Below, one piece after another: positions 42,321 to 54,910 of a stretch of 64,000 bases of DNA; position 1 is the first letter of the stretch, and each line of letters opens with the position of its first letter. The stretch spans positions 275,001-339,000 of the forward strand of contig JAODUO010000148.1 in the NCBI GenBank assembly GCA_025642075.2. The letters are read 5' to 3'. Made by a program: the position numbers and the translations under genes. This DNA is from Ridgeia piscesae. Lineage: Eukaryota > Annelida > Polychaeta > Sabellida > Siboglinidae. The notes beneath the pieces are model-generated. The model worked only from the letters and a program-made list of their open reading frames with translations, ran no database searches and was not told the DNA's origin.

Positions 42321-43440
42321 ACTCTCAACATGGAGGACTGTGTATTTGTCGTGAATCACGTTAATGTCGGTCCCATCTCAATTTGGGATGTAAACGAACC
42401 ACCAAGGACAATAAGCACCCATGCAGGCAGTGACCACCTTAATGCCAACATAGAAAGGTCGCCTTCACAGACAGTCTGTTTAAACGGAACTGAATGCTGT
42501 AAACAATTACAAACCGTCGAACTAAGAAACAAATTACACAATAATACTATGCTTTAGAAACACCAACACATAGCTTCTATATAAGAGCTTTAAGTGACTA
42601 TAAAAAGTGTTGATAATTTTGTTCCTCGTCTGCAGGTTTGAGAGATATAGCGTGATGAATATGGCGGCCGGTTTAAGGTGACCACCATATTCCGTACTGT
42701 GATTACTTACTTACCTCATGAAACAGTAATTAAACAGGTGCATCTTAACGTGGCTATTGAAATGCCCACACACATTCAACCACACAATTCACGTGCAATG
42801 TTGTTGCATATTAAAACTACACAGTAGAAAATTCACTACCGGTAAAGAAATTGCTTTTGTTACGTCTAATTTGTCTATTATTTTGCATCATATTAACAGT
42901 TACCACTCGCATTGAGAATGATGACGTTTTCGCTGCCCTGTCACCTATTAGGCTCCAGCCAGCTGGGTGCTTATCGCCTACGACAGAAGGAGAGGGTTCG
43001 TCCACATTGGGTAACTAAATCCAATTTGAATGATAAAATATTTGGCACTTGAGTATATTTGGGACCCACCTCACTGCTGTCGCTATAAGTGTTTATTTGT
43101 TTATCTGGATAGGTCATAATAACCCTAACCCAAATGATAATAATTCATCCTTCCCTGGCATATTTATGTTTTACAAATATTTCGTTTTAGACACATTTTG
43201 AGACCGAAAATAGTGCTCCGATTTGTGTTAGCCGCATGCTCAGCGGCCATGTGTTACTAGCAGCGCTGTACACTTGGAATGCGCAACAGTTTGTTTTTGC
43301 CGACGGCAGTGTATCTTCGGCCTTCAATGTGCGCTAATATGGAATATAAATACGCATGGGTGATGTTAAACGGTTGAATTTATTAAATGAAGTATCAAAT
43401 GTTCAAAAATTTCTGGGATTGGAGGGCCATGGCCCCACTA
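42177..43440. mobile_element. Second copy of the hAT-type element, right end lost
   Basis: Starts CAGTGGCGTAGCAAGGATTTT at 42177, the same terminus as the element at 18668. Inside are a (TA)n tract (42257-42316) in the equivalent place and the shared phrase TATCGCCTACGACAGAA (about 42972). Near 43405-43430 it keeps TTTCTGGGATTGG, which lies just inside the right terminus of the first copy, but the terminal CCACTG is missing. No transposase frame. Confidence 0.7.
42257..42316. repeat. (TA)n microsatellite inside the hAT copy
   Basis: About 29 TA dinucleotides following a palindromic TACGTAGGCCTACGTA. Confidence 0.95.
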
Positions 43441-44655
43441 CTAATATAATAATAATACGAAAATGTATATACGGTGTTGTGCCTTTTTCACCGTAAACTG
43501 CTCAGACACTTTAAAGGTTCAATCATTAAAACAAATCACAATTTAGTCATAGATACTAAAACATAAATATATAAAAAGTCATAAATAACAAGCATTTATC
43601 TAAAATGCCTATGCAGACCTATTACGTTTTTGAAATGAGAAAACTGGAGATTTGTGCGTGAAAACGAGCTATCAGACATCGATATGGTATCGCACAACGG
43701 TAGAATGCAAAATTCACAAGCACAATATATGTAACGAAATCTTTATATGAACATATATATAGATAGATAATACAGACATAGATATATACATACAAACACA
43801 TCACCATCACCAGTCTTATCTGTAAAACAGCTCATACACAACACAATACCAGCCAGCTCACACATCATGTTGCTCAGGGTGTGCCTTCACATAATTCCAT
43901 ATGGCGTCATGTTTTCCACCCGCGACAACACTGAAATGCGAGTTGCACACATGGCTAAGAGCATGATGCATATTTCTTCTTCGTACGTGGAGGCAAAGCT
44001 GGACGTACACGGTTTCGCTGGAGTCATGTCGACCTTAGTCTCGCAATGTCGGTCGGCTGCGTAACTACGCCGCAGAAGTCTGGTGATTTTGCCGGCTTTT
44101 GAATATTATGCGTGTGGGGCTAACCAATGCTGCCACGTCACGGATACCGGTTAATCCTTCCGTAATTCATATTTTATAAACAACTGCAAATTTGTATTTA
44201 GTTTTGTGTTAATATAAGTTCATTGTTGAATACTTTTCATAGGATATCATTATCTTGTAAAAGTATATCGTTATTTTAATTTTTATTTCATAGTTGGCCT
44301 GCGAGCCAATCAGCGTCTATACCCTAATCTGAGGTAAGGGCGCCCTGGCGGTTACATCGGCAGCCCATTAATACCCCAGGCGGAGTTGAGGGATTGAAAA
44401 GTGCTGCCACCTCACGGAGCCTGAGTAATCCAGGTTATATCGATCTGCATAGTGGTTTCATATAATCGCGGGTATGCTTATATAGGTCAAACCGAATAGA
44501 AACGAATTTGATTCGTTGTTTCGTGATCACGTGACAGATTCCATCAAAGTAATATGCCTGTTGCTCACTTCCATTGTATTGGGAAAATAAACATGTAACA
44601 ACACAAATAGCCTATGAGATTATGCCGTGGTATAATTTTGTATGTCCCTCTATGG
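43441..44655. other. Intergenic sequence, no gene recognised
   Basis: AT-rich, with two short related phrases, TGCTGCCACGTCACGGA (44129) and TGCTGCCACCTCACGGA (44403). The + frame at 43867-44064 has no recognisable content. Nothing else identified. Confidence 0.45.
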
Positions 44656-45031
44656 CGCTGTGGTGGTCCCAGATTCGACCAGTCCAGGATTCGTACGAAT
44701 CTGGGTCCGCGACGGTAGCGGTCCCAGATTCGTACCGAGCCAGGATTCGCCTTTGTTACTAACATACTTTCCGTTAGTAATACATCAAGTATTGAAATAA
44801 TATTGTTATCACGCACATCTTAAATAAAAATGGATTAACTTATGTGATCATTTTCACTCACTCGAATGTGTTGTGTTATTTAGTCGAATCTCGGCCCGGG
44901 CATGACGTATGCCGTTGCCACTACGTCAGAGCGCGTCAGAACAGATAAAAGCGATCACTGCGCATGCGCGCGCATGCGCGATATGCGTTTAGACGAATCC
45001 TGGACTGGTCGAATCGGGGACCACCACAGCG
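44656..45031. mobile_element. 376-bp foldback element (MITE) with 39-bp terminal inverted repeats
   Basis: CGCTGTGGTGGTCCC... at 44656-44694 is repeated in inverse at 44993-45031, with one mismatch in 39 bp (CCAGATTCG against CCCGATTCG). The centre contains further copies of TCCCAGATTCGTAC and a perfect 20-bp palindrome, GCGCATGCGCGCGCATGCGC, at 44960-44979. No coding capacity and no clear target duplication, so the superfamily is undetermined. Confidence 0.85.
44959..44980. promoter_or_regulatory. Two overlapping NRF-1 consensus motifs inside the MITE
   Basis: TGCGCATGCGCG (44959-44970) and CGCGCATGCGCG (44969-44980) both fit the NRF-1 consensus YGCGCATGCGCR. Motif match only; no evidence of use. 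Confidence 0.4.
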
Positions 45032-45611
45032 GCTCTGTCAAACGTGTCCCATAGTGACAACCATTTTGATGACGTCTGTGGAAGATGGCAGTGTCTACTC
45101 TGTGTCCATTGATTCACACTCTGTGTTGTCGGCTGTGTGCTTGCAAAGGTTGTCGAATTCATTCGAAATAGAAACCTCCAGAGCTGGCCCTATGTGGTCC
45201 TACAATGAGACAGTTATGACACGTAACTTAGCTGTAACAAGTTGTCTTGTATGTCATGGGACACTTCTGGGATGCTTTGCATCTCAGTCGCCAAAGTTTC
45301 AGGGATCGTGTTCGTCAACAATCTCGCAAAAACATGAATTTTTTTTGCAAAATTACCGATGGTTAAGTGTTAGTAACAGTTTGTAATGAGTGTCTACTAC
45401 TACGTGTGCCTTCTACAATGGTCCAGATTTATGTAATTCCTCCACAGCTGAACAATGACGTTTGGAGTGATTGCAGAAAACATACCCAGTTGCAGGGTCT
45501 GTAGCAGTTCTTGCTTAACGCTGTGTTACCTTTAATAAACTCAGCAGGGATTCTTTGAAAAACCGTCATTTGCATAAGGTAAATGTGCCGGTTACTGGAC
45601 AATACCATCTT
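45032..45611. other. Interval beyond the last firm IRF exon; possible terminal exon
   Basis: No firm feature. On the - strand, TTTTTGCGAG|ATTGTTGACG (acceptor at 45323-45324) would be in phase with IRF exon 9 and would end after seven codons (IVDEHDP, stop at 45299-45301). Near 45548 GGGATTCTTTG repeats the terminus of the MITE-like repeat found at 33.3 kb. The + frame at 44964-45386 crosses the foldback element and is not convincing. Confidence 0.3.
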
Positions 45612-45854
45612 TCAGACACTGTCTAAGAAATTTCCAATAAAATGACCGACGAATGAGTGGAGCCATCTAGTGTCAAGCTTAGCATCACTTTTTACGTTGG
45701 TGACAATCAAATTAACTGTCCTATAACTTGAGCAGTAAATATGTATACCAGCACGTAAAGGATATTCAACTGTTGCAGGACATTCGTAATTCATGAGATG
45801 ACCCTTTAGAAGAATTGTGTTTAGTATGCCCTGAACCTTTGACAAACCACTCAC

Positions 45855-46101
45855 CAGAGTCAACAGTTGACTGGCAGACTTGCCTCCGGACAATTTCACG
45901 TACATCAAATACGCTGACAGGTCATTCACCGGCTTCTGGCCAATAACCAGTATGACATCATGGCTGGGTTTCTTTGCAGTGCCATTGATGAATTGTTTAA
46001 GGTACATCTCAAAGATCTCCTGGTCAAAGACTTTTGTCCGTATGCCGCGTTCCAGCTTCTTTGTCTCGACACTGTTCGGGAACTCGGCAAACAGCCCTGC
46101 T
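45855..46101 (-). CDS. irf: IRF exon 9 (end of IRF-association domain)
   Basis: Acceptor CCCTGTTATCAG; first base completes a codon from exon 8 (phase 2). It encodes residues 376-458, including [20 protein letters not shown], the conserved LER...VFD..F block, and [14 protein letters not shown], the usual strand near the C-terminal end of the domain. A good donor, CTG|GTGAGT, follows at 45854-45849. If unused, the frame continues 80 codons to TGA at 45612-45614, but codons there lose the GC-rich third positions of the exons, so read-through is less likely. Confidence 0.85.
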
Positions 46102-49100
46102 CTGATAACAGGGATAGGGAAATGTTCAATTGCCTATTAACACGTCAATTATCAACTATTAACAGGCAATCATCTAAAAACACAATCAGTCATGATAAAA
46201 GCTCAATGTCTTAACAGCAGCCATAATTATGATAAGTGATCCATGCTCTAAAAATATATATATATATCTCAAACCTTGACCTGACCAAATGAGATTTGGC
46301 AAGTATAAAATAAAGAAATTGTCCTGGTTATCTAACAATGAATACTGGTTATTAATAGCACAATCACTAAAAGAAATTATAAGACAAATCTTTTAATTTT
46401 TAAACATCATTGCTCGAAAAAACAGGAATAGCCATTACAAATAATAGCAAGCTAGACTAACAACAGTAACATATTATTAATAGCTCGTATTCACAACTAG
46501 TGCTCTAAGACATGCCCGGAGAGATTTGGGAAACGTAGTTGAAGTCTGGATCCTATTCCAATTCCAGAATTAGATTGGAGTGAAACTAGGGGCATTAGAG
46601 TCATTTCACATGCAGTCATAACTATCTGATACTATTTCATGTAACCCTATGTCTTTAGGACTTGTTTTATTAATCACTAATGACTGATGATATTTGAAAA
46701 ATAATCCCTTTCATGTCCTTAACAACTCAACACATACAGATTGTCTAGTCTGAGCTCGACCTGCCTATGCCATCTGTATATGGCATGGTTATTACTGATA
46801 GATTAAACATTATTCTAATGAAATAAAGGCATAAAATTATTGGAAATAATTATATTAACACGACTGTGTACATTACAAAGAATTTATAGTTGTCAAAAAA
46901 TCCATTTTCATCATAATTTTTTAATTAATGTAATATTAACGTAATATTACTATTACGTTAATATTACATTAATATTTAATGGGTGGAATCAGAGTCAAGC
47001 AAGTTATTTGAAATTGCCATTATATGGGTGGAATTGGAATACAAAATCAGAACAGTTGATGTGGAATCTACCCCAGACCAGTTGTAAAAATAGTATTAAC
47101 CACTATCATTTGACTCAGATGTATCAAATTGATGTTTTTGCCTCAAATATGTTGCCATGCAATGTGGCACCGTAATCACACTGAACTAAACAGGCTTATT
47201 TCTGTTTCATGCTCACTCAATGTTTGTCTAAGAAATGTTCTGTTTAATAAATTCCATGAAGCATGCTACTCACTTGCAATATCGAGTGACATAAACGTCA
47301 CCATTGTCCTCATAGTCAACAACGAATCCATGCTGCATGTGTCTGAGGAGAGCTACGATGTAGTTTTCAGACCCCGGTGTAGAGGCTAGCTGACAAGATG
47401 GCATCTCAAATTTGGGGATGTCCTGTGGCCCGGATATCTAGAAACAGTGAAACTCAGGAATTGGTTTGAATGAAAACTTGAAATTTCTTTCTTTCAAGGA
47501 GCAAGAGACATTATTCAGTAGATTGCACTGTTACACATTTTCATCTCAAATTCAACAGTGGCTCCCTCTGGCAAGTGATTAACCAGCAGTGTGAAATAGA
47601 TGGTAAGTCAGTATGAACTATATGGTAAGTCAGTATGAACCACACGGTAAGTCAGTGTGAACCACACGGTAAGTCAGTGTGAACTACATGGTAAGTCAGT
47701 ATGAACCACACGGTAAGTCAGTGTGAACCACAAGGTAAGTCAGTGTGAACCACAAGGTAAGTCAGTATGAACCACACGGTAAGTCAGTGTGAACCACAAG
47801 GTAAGTCAGTGTGAACCACAAGGTAAGTCAGTGTGAACCACACGGTAAGTCAGTATGAACTACATGGTAAGTCAGTATGAACCACACGGTAAGTCAGTGT
47901 GAACCACACGGTAAGTCAGTGTGAACTACATGGTAAGTCAGTATGAACCACACGGTAAGTCAGTGTGAACCACAAGGTAAGTCAGTATGAACCACACGGT
48001 AAGTCAGTGTGAACCACACGGTAAGTCAGTGTGAACTACATGGTAAGTCAGTATGAACCACACGGTAAGTCAGTGTGAACCACAAGGTAAGTCAGTATGA
48101 ACCACACGGTAAGTCAGTGTGAACCACACGGTAAGTCAGTATGAACTACATGGTAAGTCAGTATGAACCACACGGTAAGTCAGTGTGAACCACACAGTAA
48201 GTCAGTGTGAACCACAGGTAAGTCAGTATGAACCACACGGTAAGTCAGTGTGAACCACAAGGTAAGTCAGTGTGAACCACAAGGTAAGTCAGTATGAACC
48301 ACACGGTAAGTCAGTGTGAACCACAAGGTAAGTCAGTGTGAACCACAAGGTAAGTCAGTGTGAACCACACGGTAAGTCAGTATGAACTACATGGTAAGTC
48401 AGTATGAACCACACGGTAAGTCAGTGTGAACCACAAGGTAAGTCAGTGTGAACCACAAGGTAAGTCAGTATGAACCACACGGTAAGTCAGTGTGAACCAC
48501 AAGGTAAGTCAGTGTGAACCACAAGGTAAGTCAGTATGAACCACACGGTAAGTCAGTGTGAACCACAAGGTAAGTCAGTGTGAACCACAAGGTAAGTCAG
48601 TATGAACCACACGGTAAGTCAGTGTGAACCACAAGGTAAGTCAGTATGAACCACACGGTAAGTCAGTATGAACCACACGGTAAGTCAGTGTGAACCACAC
48701 GGTAAGTCAGTGTGAACCACACGGTAAGTCAGTGTGAACCACACAGTAAGTCAGTGTGAACCACACGGTAAGTCAGTGTGAACCACACGGTAAGTCAGTA
48801 TGAACCACACGGTAAGTCAGTGTGAACCACAAGGTAAGTCTGTGTGAACCACACGGTAAGTCAGTGTGAACCACACGGTAAGTCAGTGTGAACCACACGG
48901 TAAGTCAGTATGAACCACACGGTAAGTCAGTGTGAACCACAAGGTAAGTCAGTGTGAACCACACGGTAAGTCAGTGTGAACCACATGGTAAGTCAGTGTG
49001 AACTACATGGAAAGTCAGTATGAACCACACAGTAAGTCAGTGTGACCCACAAGGTAAGTCAGTATGAACCACACAGTAAGTCAGTATGAACCACACGGTA

Positions 49101-50159
49101 AGTCAGTGTGAACCACAAGGTAAGTCAGTGTGAACCACACGGTAAGTCAGTGTGAACCACACGGTAAGTCAGTGTGAACCACACGGTAAGTCAGTATGAA
49201 CCACACGGTAAGTCAGTGTGAACCACACAGTAAGTCAGTATGAACCACACGGTAAGTCAGTATCTATTTTAAAGTTATTTTTAAGAAAGTTAACAACTTT
49301 ACCAATAAAGCCGTAAAACTAAAATCGCAGTGAATGTCCATTGAACTAGACCGATACATGCAAAACTGACAAAGATGTCAGTCAGCATAGAAACAAACAT
49401 ACAGAGAAACAGTGTTTTATAATACAGACATGCAGAGTCACATGATTTTACTTGTGAGGAATCACATGACATTACCTGTGTGAGGAGTCACATGACATTA
49501 CCTCTGAGAGGAGTCACATGACATTACCTCTGAGAGGAGTCACATGACATTACCTGTGTGAGGAGTCACATGACATTACCTCTAAGAGGAGTCACATGAC
49601 ATTACCTGTGTGAGGAGTCACATGACATTACCTCAGAAAGGAGTTCTGTGGGGAGGATGGGATCTGCATGTGAAACACGACACTGTTTCACCACTTTCTG
49701 TGCCATGACACACTGTCCACGGTAGAAGATCTGTAGAATCAAATGGTGTCCCCCTGCCGAAGGAATAAGGCCGTAGCATGTGCAAATAGACCAAACAAGT
49801 GGCTTGTTTCTGCCAGAACAAATAATACGACAAATACCACTGCTTGCATATAGTATACAGCATCACAATGTAGTAATACTGCCTGCCAGTGCAAGAGTGT
49901 AAACGGACAGGCAAAAACAAACGCAATGTCACTGCCACTAAATACAACAACATGATGCCATTGCCTACCAATAAAACAAACTCAAGGTCCTTCTCTGTCA
50001 ATACAACTGGCAACACAATTTGTGTCAATTTAATACTGGATCAGTGCACCTTAGTGCTGGTTAAAACGCATCAAACTTAAATACAGAATATAACTTTAAA
50101 ATGAAAACAATCTCAGTGCATAATATGTCTTACATTATACATAACATATGTATGCATTG

Positions 50160-50196
<37 letters not shown>

Positions 50197-52329
50197 ATTT
50201 TTTTTATTTAACATTGTTTGGTTAAGCAATATATATAGATGCAAATATGTAACTTATCAACCATTGTTAACATGTGATAACCAGATGAACACGTTTAAAT
50301 GTCACTACAATGTCCTACTCCTACCCTACAGATTCATGTGACCTACCTTGGCAGGCACCCTCAGCAAAGTCAGTGGCTGACAGACCACTGCTGATAGACA
50401 TAGACACACAGGTGTCACTGGGCACTGTTGATAACACTGGTGGCATGACTGGCAGTCCTGCTGTCAATGGTGGTGCCATGGCTGCAGGTGGCACTACTGT
50501 CAAACATGTTGTTGGTACCACGTGTTGCTCCAAGTGTGGCAGTGGAACTATAATGACACAGTGAAATTAAGATGTGAGCATTGGTTGGATGGAATGGTAG
50601 ACTGAGCACTGGTTAGGTCAAATGGTAGAATGAGTACTGGTTGGAGCAAATGGTAGAGTGAGCACTATTTGGGTCAAATTGTGGAGTGAGTACTGGTTGG
50701 GTCAAATGGTAGAGTGAGCACTGTTTGGGGCAAATGGTAGAGTGGACACTGGTTGGGGCAAATGGTGGTATGAGTAATGGTCGGACAAAATGGTAGAGTG
50801 AGCACAGGATGGGGCAAATGGTGGAGTGAGCACTGGTTGGGTCAAATGGTGGAGTGAGCACTGGTTGGGTCAAATGGTAGAGTGAGCACTGGTTGGGTCA
50901 AATGGTAGAGTGAGCACTGGTTGGGTCAAATGGTGGAGTGAGCACTGGTTGGAAATGATGGAGTGAGCATTAGTTGGGTCAAACAGTGGAGTGAGCGCTG
51001 GTTGTGTCAAATGGCAAAGTGAGCACTGGCTGGGTTAAATGGTACAGTGGACACTGGTTGGGGAAATGGTAGTGTCAGTAATGGTTGGGCAAAATGGTGG
51101 AGTGAGCACTGGTTGGGGCAAATGGTAGAGTGAGCACTGGTTAGGGTTTAAATGGTGGAGTGAGCGCTGGTTTGGGTCAAATGGTTGGTTGAGCACTGTT
51201 TGGGTCAAATGGTATAGTGAGCACTGGTTGGTTCAAATGGTGGAGTAAGCACTGGTTGGGCAATTGTTGGAATGAGCACTGGTTGGGGCGAATGGTAGTG
51301 TGAGTAATGGTTGGGCCAAATGGTAGAGTGAGCACTGGTTGGGGCAAATGGTAGAGTGAGCAATGGTTGGAGCAAATGGAATAGTGAGCACTGGTTGGAG
51401 CAAATGGAATAGTGAGCACTGTTTGGGTCAAATGGTGGAGTGAGCACTGGTTGGGTCATATGGTGGAGTGAGCACTGGTTGGGTCAAATGGTGGAGTGAG
51501 CACTGGGTGGGTCAAATGGTGGAGTGAGCACTGGGTGGGTCAAATGGTGGAGTGAGCACTGGTTGGGTCAAATGGTGGAGTGAACACTGGATGGGTCAAA
51601 TAGTGGAGTGAGCGCTGGTTGGGTCAAATGGTGGAGTGAGCACTGGTTGGGGCAAATGGTAGAATGAGCACTGGTTGGGGCAAATGTTAGAGTGAGCTTT
51701 GGATGGGTGGAACGATACAGCTAGGGAGGATGGGGCTGGGGTGCAGATACGTGGTAGCTGGGGTGAGCACTGACAGAATGACACAGAGTGTGGCAATGAC
51801 CTGGGAGAGGGTCACCTCAGACCATTCTCCAGAGAACCAGGGAAATGGGAACAAAACAAACGTATCAAAAGTTTCTGAAAACCAACTGTCATAGTTATGA
51901 CTACTCTATGAAAAAGACAATTGTGTGACTGGTATAATTAAAAGAGAAACTTACACTTAAGTGGTTCAGTGATGTCCTCAACCTCTCCCTTGCTGTTGAT
52001 AGCCACGGAAATGGACAGCTCCCGAGTGCCACGAATGAGGTCTTCACTGCACATTTCCAGATCCGATGGGAACTTTCCCTCGTCGACTGAAAGAGGAAAT
52101 TAACTAACTGAATTTATTGTTTGGAAAGAGTCATAATATTATAATTACTGCCCTTGTCTTGCTATTCTCAGGAAACGATTGCATAGTAGTAAGTTGTGTA
52201 TAAAGGAAATGGAATCTTGGTCATTTAGAGATGCTTGATTATAAGACATATCTGGTATACAATATGTTGATTGTAAGTTAAATAAAAACAGTGAAATAAA
52301 TTCACGAACAAGTTCATAAATTATATGTA

Positions 52330-52373
<44 letters not shown>

Positions 52374-54616
52374 GTACATATATACCTGAAGATGAAGTAG
52401 GCATTTGATGTGTTTCATCAAATTGATTGACGACGGCAGGTATCTCAGCCTGTAAATCACCAATATCTTGTTGAGTATTATTGACATATAACTGGTAACT
52501 TAATGCCATATAATGTGCATAAAAATGTCTGTAGCATGTAGGAGAAAATAATGAATGGCTCAGTCAAAATGTTGAATAATCACATGGTTAGGGCTGTCCA
52601 CATATGTAGGTACACGTATTACGTAACAAGAATAAATTTTAATACAAGCTGAGCAGGTGATATTTGCAGATTTATATGTAGACTGTTGACACAGAATGTA
52701 CATTCACCATTGAAATATTTCATTAATTTTTTTCATTTTAAATTTTAATAGCAGGAGTAGGACGCACTGTTTGCTATTTTCTATCATATATGGAAATGTT
52801 AGATGTAGCAAACATTATGTCACTCTAGTAATACAGTGCACTTTGTGGTATTTTTATCAACACTATTTGCGAAGCAAAGCTGAACAGCAGTTTTGGGCAT
52901 CATTTTGACTGTGATGTCGGCAAGCCGCATCATGTGGGACATGTCAGTTCTTTCTTGGAAGGCAAACAATGCAGGTATTTCACAACCATTCATGTTTCCT
53001 TGTTCTTGTCGTTAGCTACCACCTGGTAGTGTTGATAACTCATGTGTTCACAGTTGCCACAATGAAATAAATTTAGATGATGGATTTGTATACATCAACT
53101 TACAACTGCACATGGCTGGCCTGAGTATGGCGAGTCCTGGCTATCTTCACACGAACTGGGGGGACTTTGTGTCGGAGAGTAACACCCTGAAAATAAAGAA
53201 ATTTAACCAGATTTCATCACAGTTCTTGCGATTCCAGCTGATGAACATTTGATCTTGATACTCAAAATCAATAAATGCAAAATCAGATTTGGACTACATA
53301 AAACTAACAGTGCTACACAAAGTAGAATGAATTTACCTAATCTTCTTATATTTTCTTGCTTTCAGTGAACATTTTCAGATGGCTATCACTGACAACAAAT
53401 TATTTGAAGAAAATAACTGAAAGTGAACAAATATTTACAATAGAAACGGTAAACTGAGTGTGATATAAGAAAAACAATTGATGTCACCCGTCTAGGCTCT
53501 ACACTTACGTACCATGTGTAACTGACACGTTCAGAAATCTGTACACTTTGAACGGTTCGTCCATTGATGGGTCGATCTGATGCATGTCTTTCTCCTCTAG
53601 GATGTCTGGCGCTTTGTGTATTGCACATCGCAGCCTCGTTTTCCACGTGGTGTAGACGCTTGGCTTCCCATCGTCCTCCTCCTCTCTCCCCGTGTGCTTG
53701 GCCCATGCCTAAGAAACAGGCATTGCCATGACATGCACACTTTCTCTTGTTTACTTGCATTATGTCAGATATTTGTACTCACATTATAAATTTGTATGTT
53801 TTTTATTCATTTATTTAATATTATTATTCTAAACATATATTATTATTATTAATTACATAGTCTAATTTATTTTGCTCTTTTACATTATATGAATCAATAT
53901 ATGTGTATTATGTTGAATTACTGTATGTATGATTTATCTTACTTTGGAGCATAATTGTCGATGAATTGTCGTTTCGACCCCTCAGCTTTGTACTCATCAA
54001 CAATTATGTTCCAATGTAACTTAAATCATACATACAATAAACCATTCTTGGAGTCATGAACAATATATTAAATATTATTATGTTGAATGTGTGTGATTAA
54101 TTTTACTTCCATTTGGTATTTTTGTGTATTGTACAGCGCACTATAGAATATCATTGTATAAATATGGTGCTATTTAAATTAAAAAACATTTACAAACATC
54201 AATACACTAAGTTAACTAATAGTTCCAACTCTAGACTAAGCCCCTGATTGTAAATACCTATAGTGTGTATATTCGTTTCTAAACAATGTCAGTTATAAAA
54301 ATGCCGTTATTAAAAATATTGTAAGTGAAATGTGTGCTTGAACATAATCATGAAATTACAATTACCAAAATAATAAGGTTCAAATATGGTGATTGTACGA
54401 GTTATCATTCTCTGAATGCATGATCAAATGGCTAAAACCAAAATGCCAGTTTCAAACAAAGCTTTATTGGCAATAGAGGCATTACTTCGTGCCATAAATT
54501 TAATTACTACCATTCAGGGGTGTATTACAATCCTACAACATGGTATGTGGCATAGATATTAATAAAAAAATAAACACACTGAATAAATAATAAAACAAAT
54601 AAAAGCATTAATTATG

Positions 54617-54678
<62 letters not shown>

Positions 54679-54782
54679 ATATAAAAAAATAAATATAATA
54701 TATAAATATATATATATAATATAATAAAATAAACAAAATGAATAAATAATAAAATAAATAAAAGCATCAGAATGCTGTATAT

Positions 54783-54846
<64 letters not shown>

Positions 54847-54849
54847 CAT

Positions 54850-54910
<61 letters not shown>

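Noticed and set aside
47592..49262. Series of micro-exons, because each 22-bp unit has a perfect GTAAGT
   Set aside because: There are no matching acceptors between units and no coding content, and the strand is opposite to the gene; recorded as a repeat property instead.
49633..50028. 131-codon - strand frame over IRF exon 7
   Set aside because: Different register from the true exon. The exon's own frame gives the conserved Y-R-G block and correct splice phases.
52321..52509. 62-codon - frame including an upstream ATG before IRF exon 4
   Set aside because: The part before the acceptor at 52450-52451 is intronic; only 52386-52449 fits the phases.
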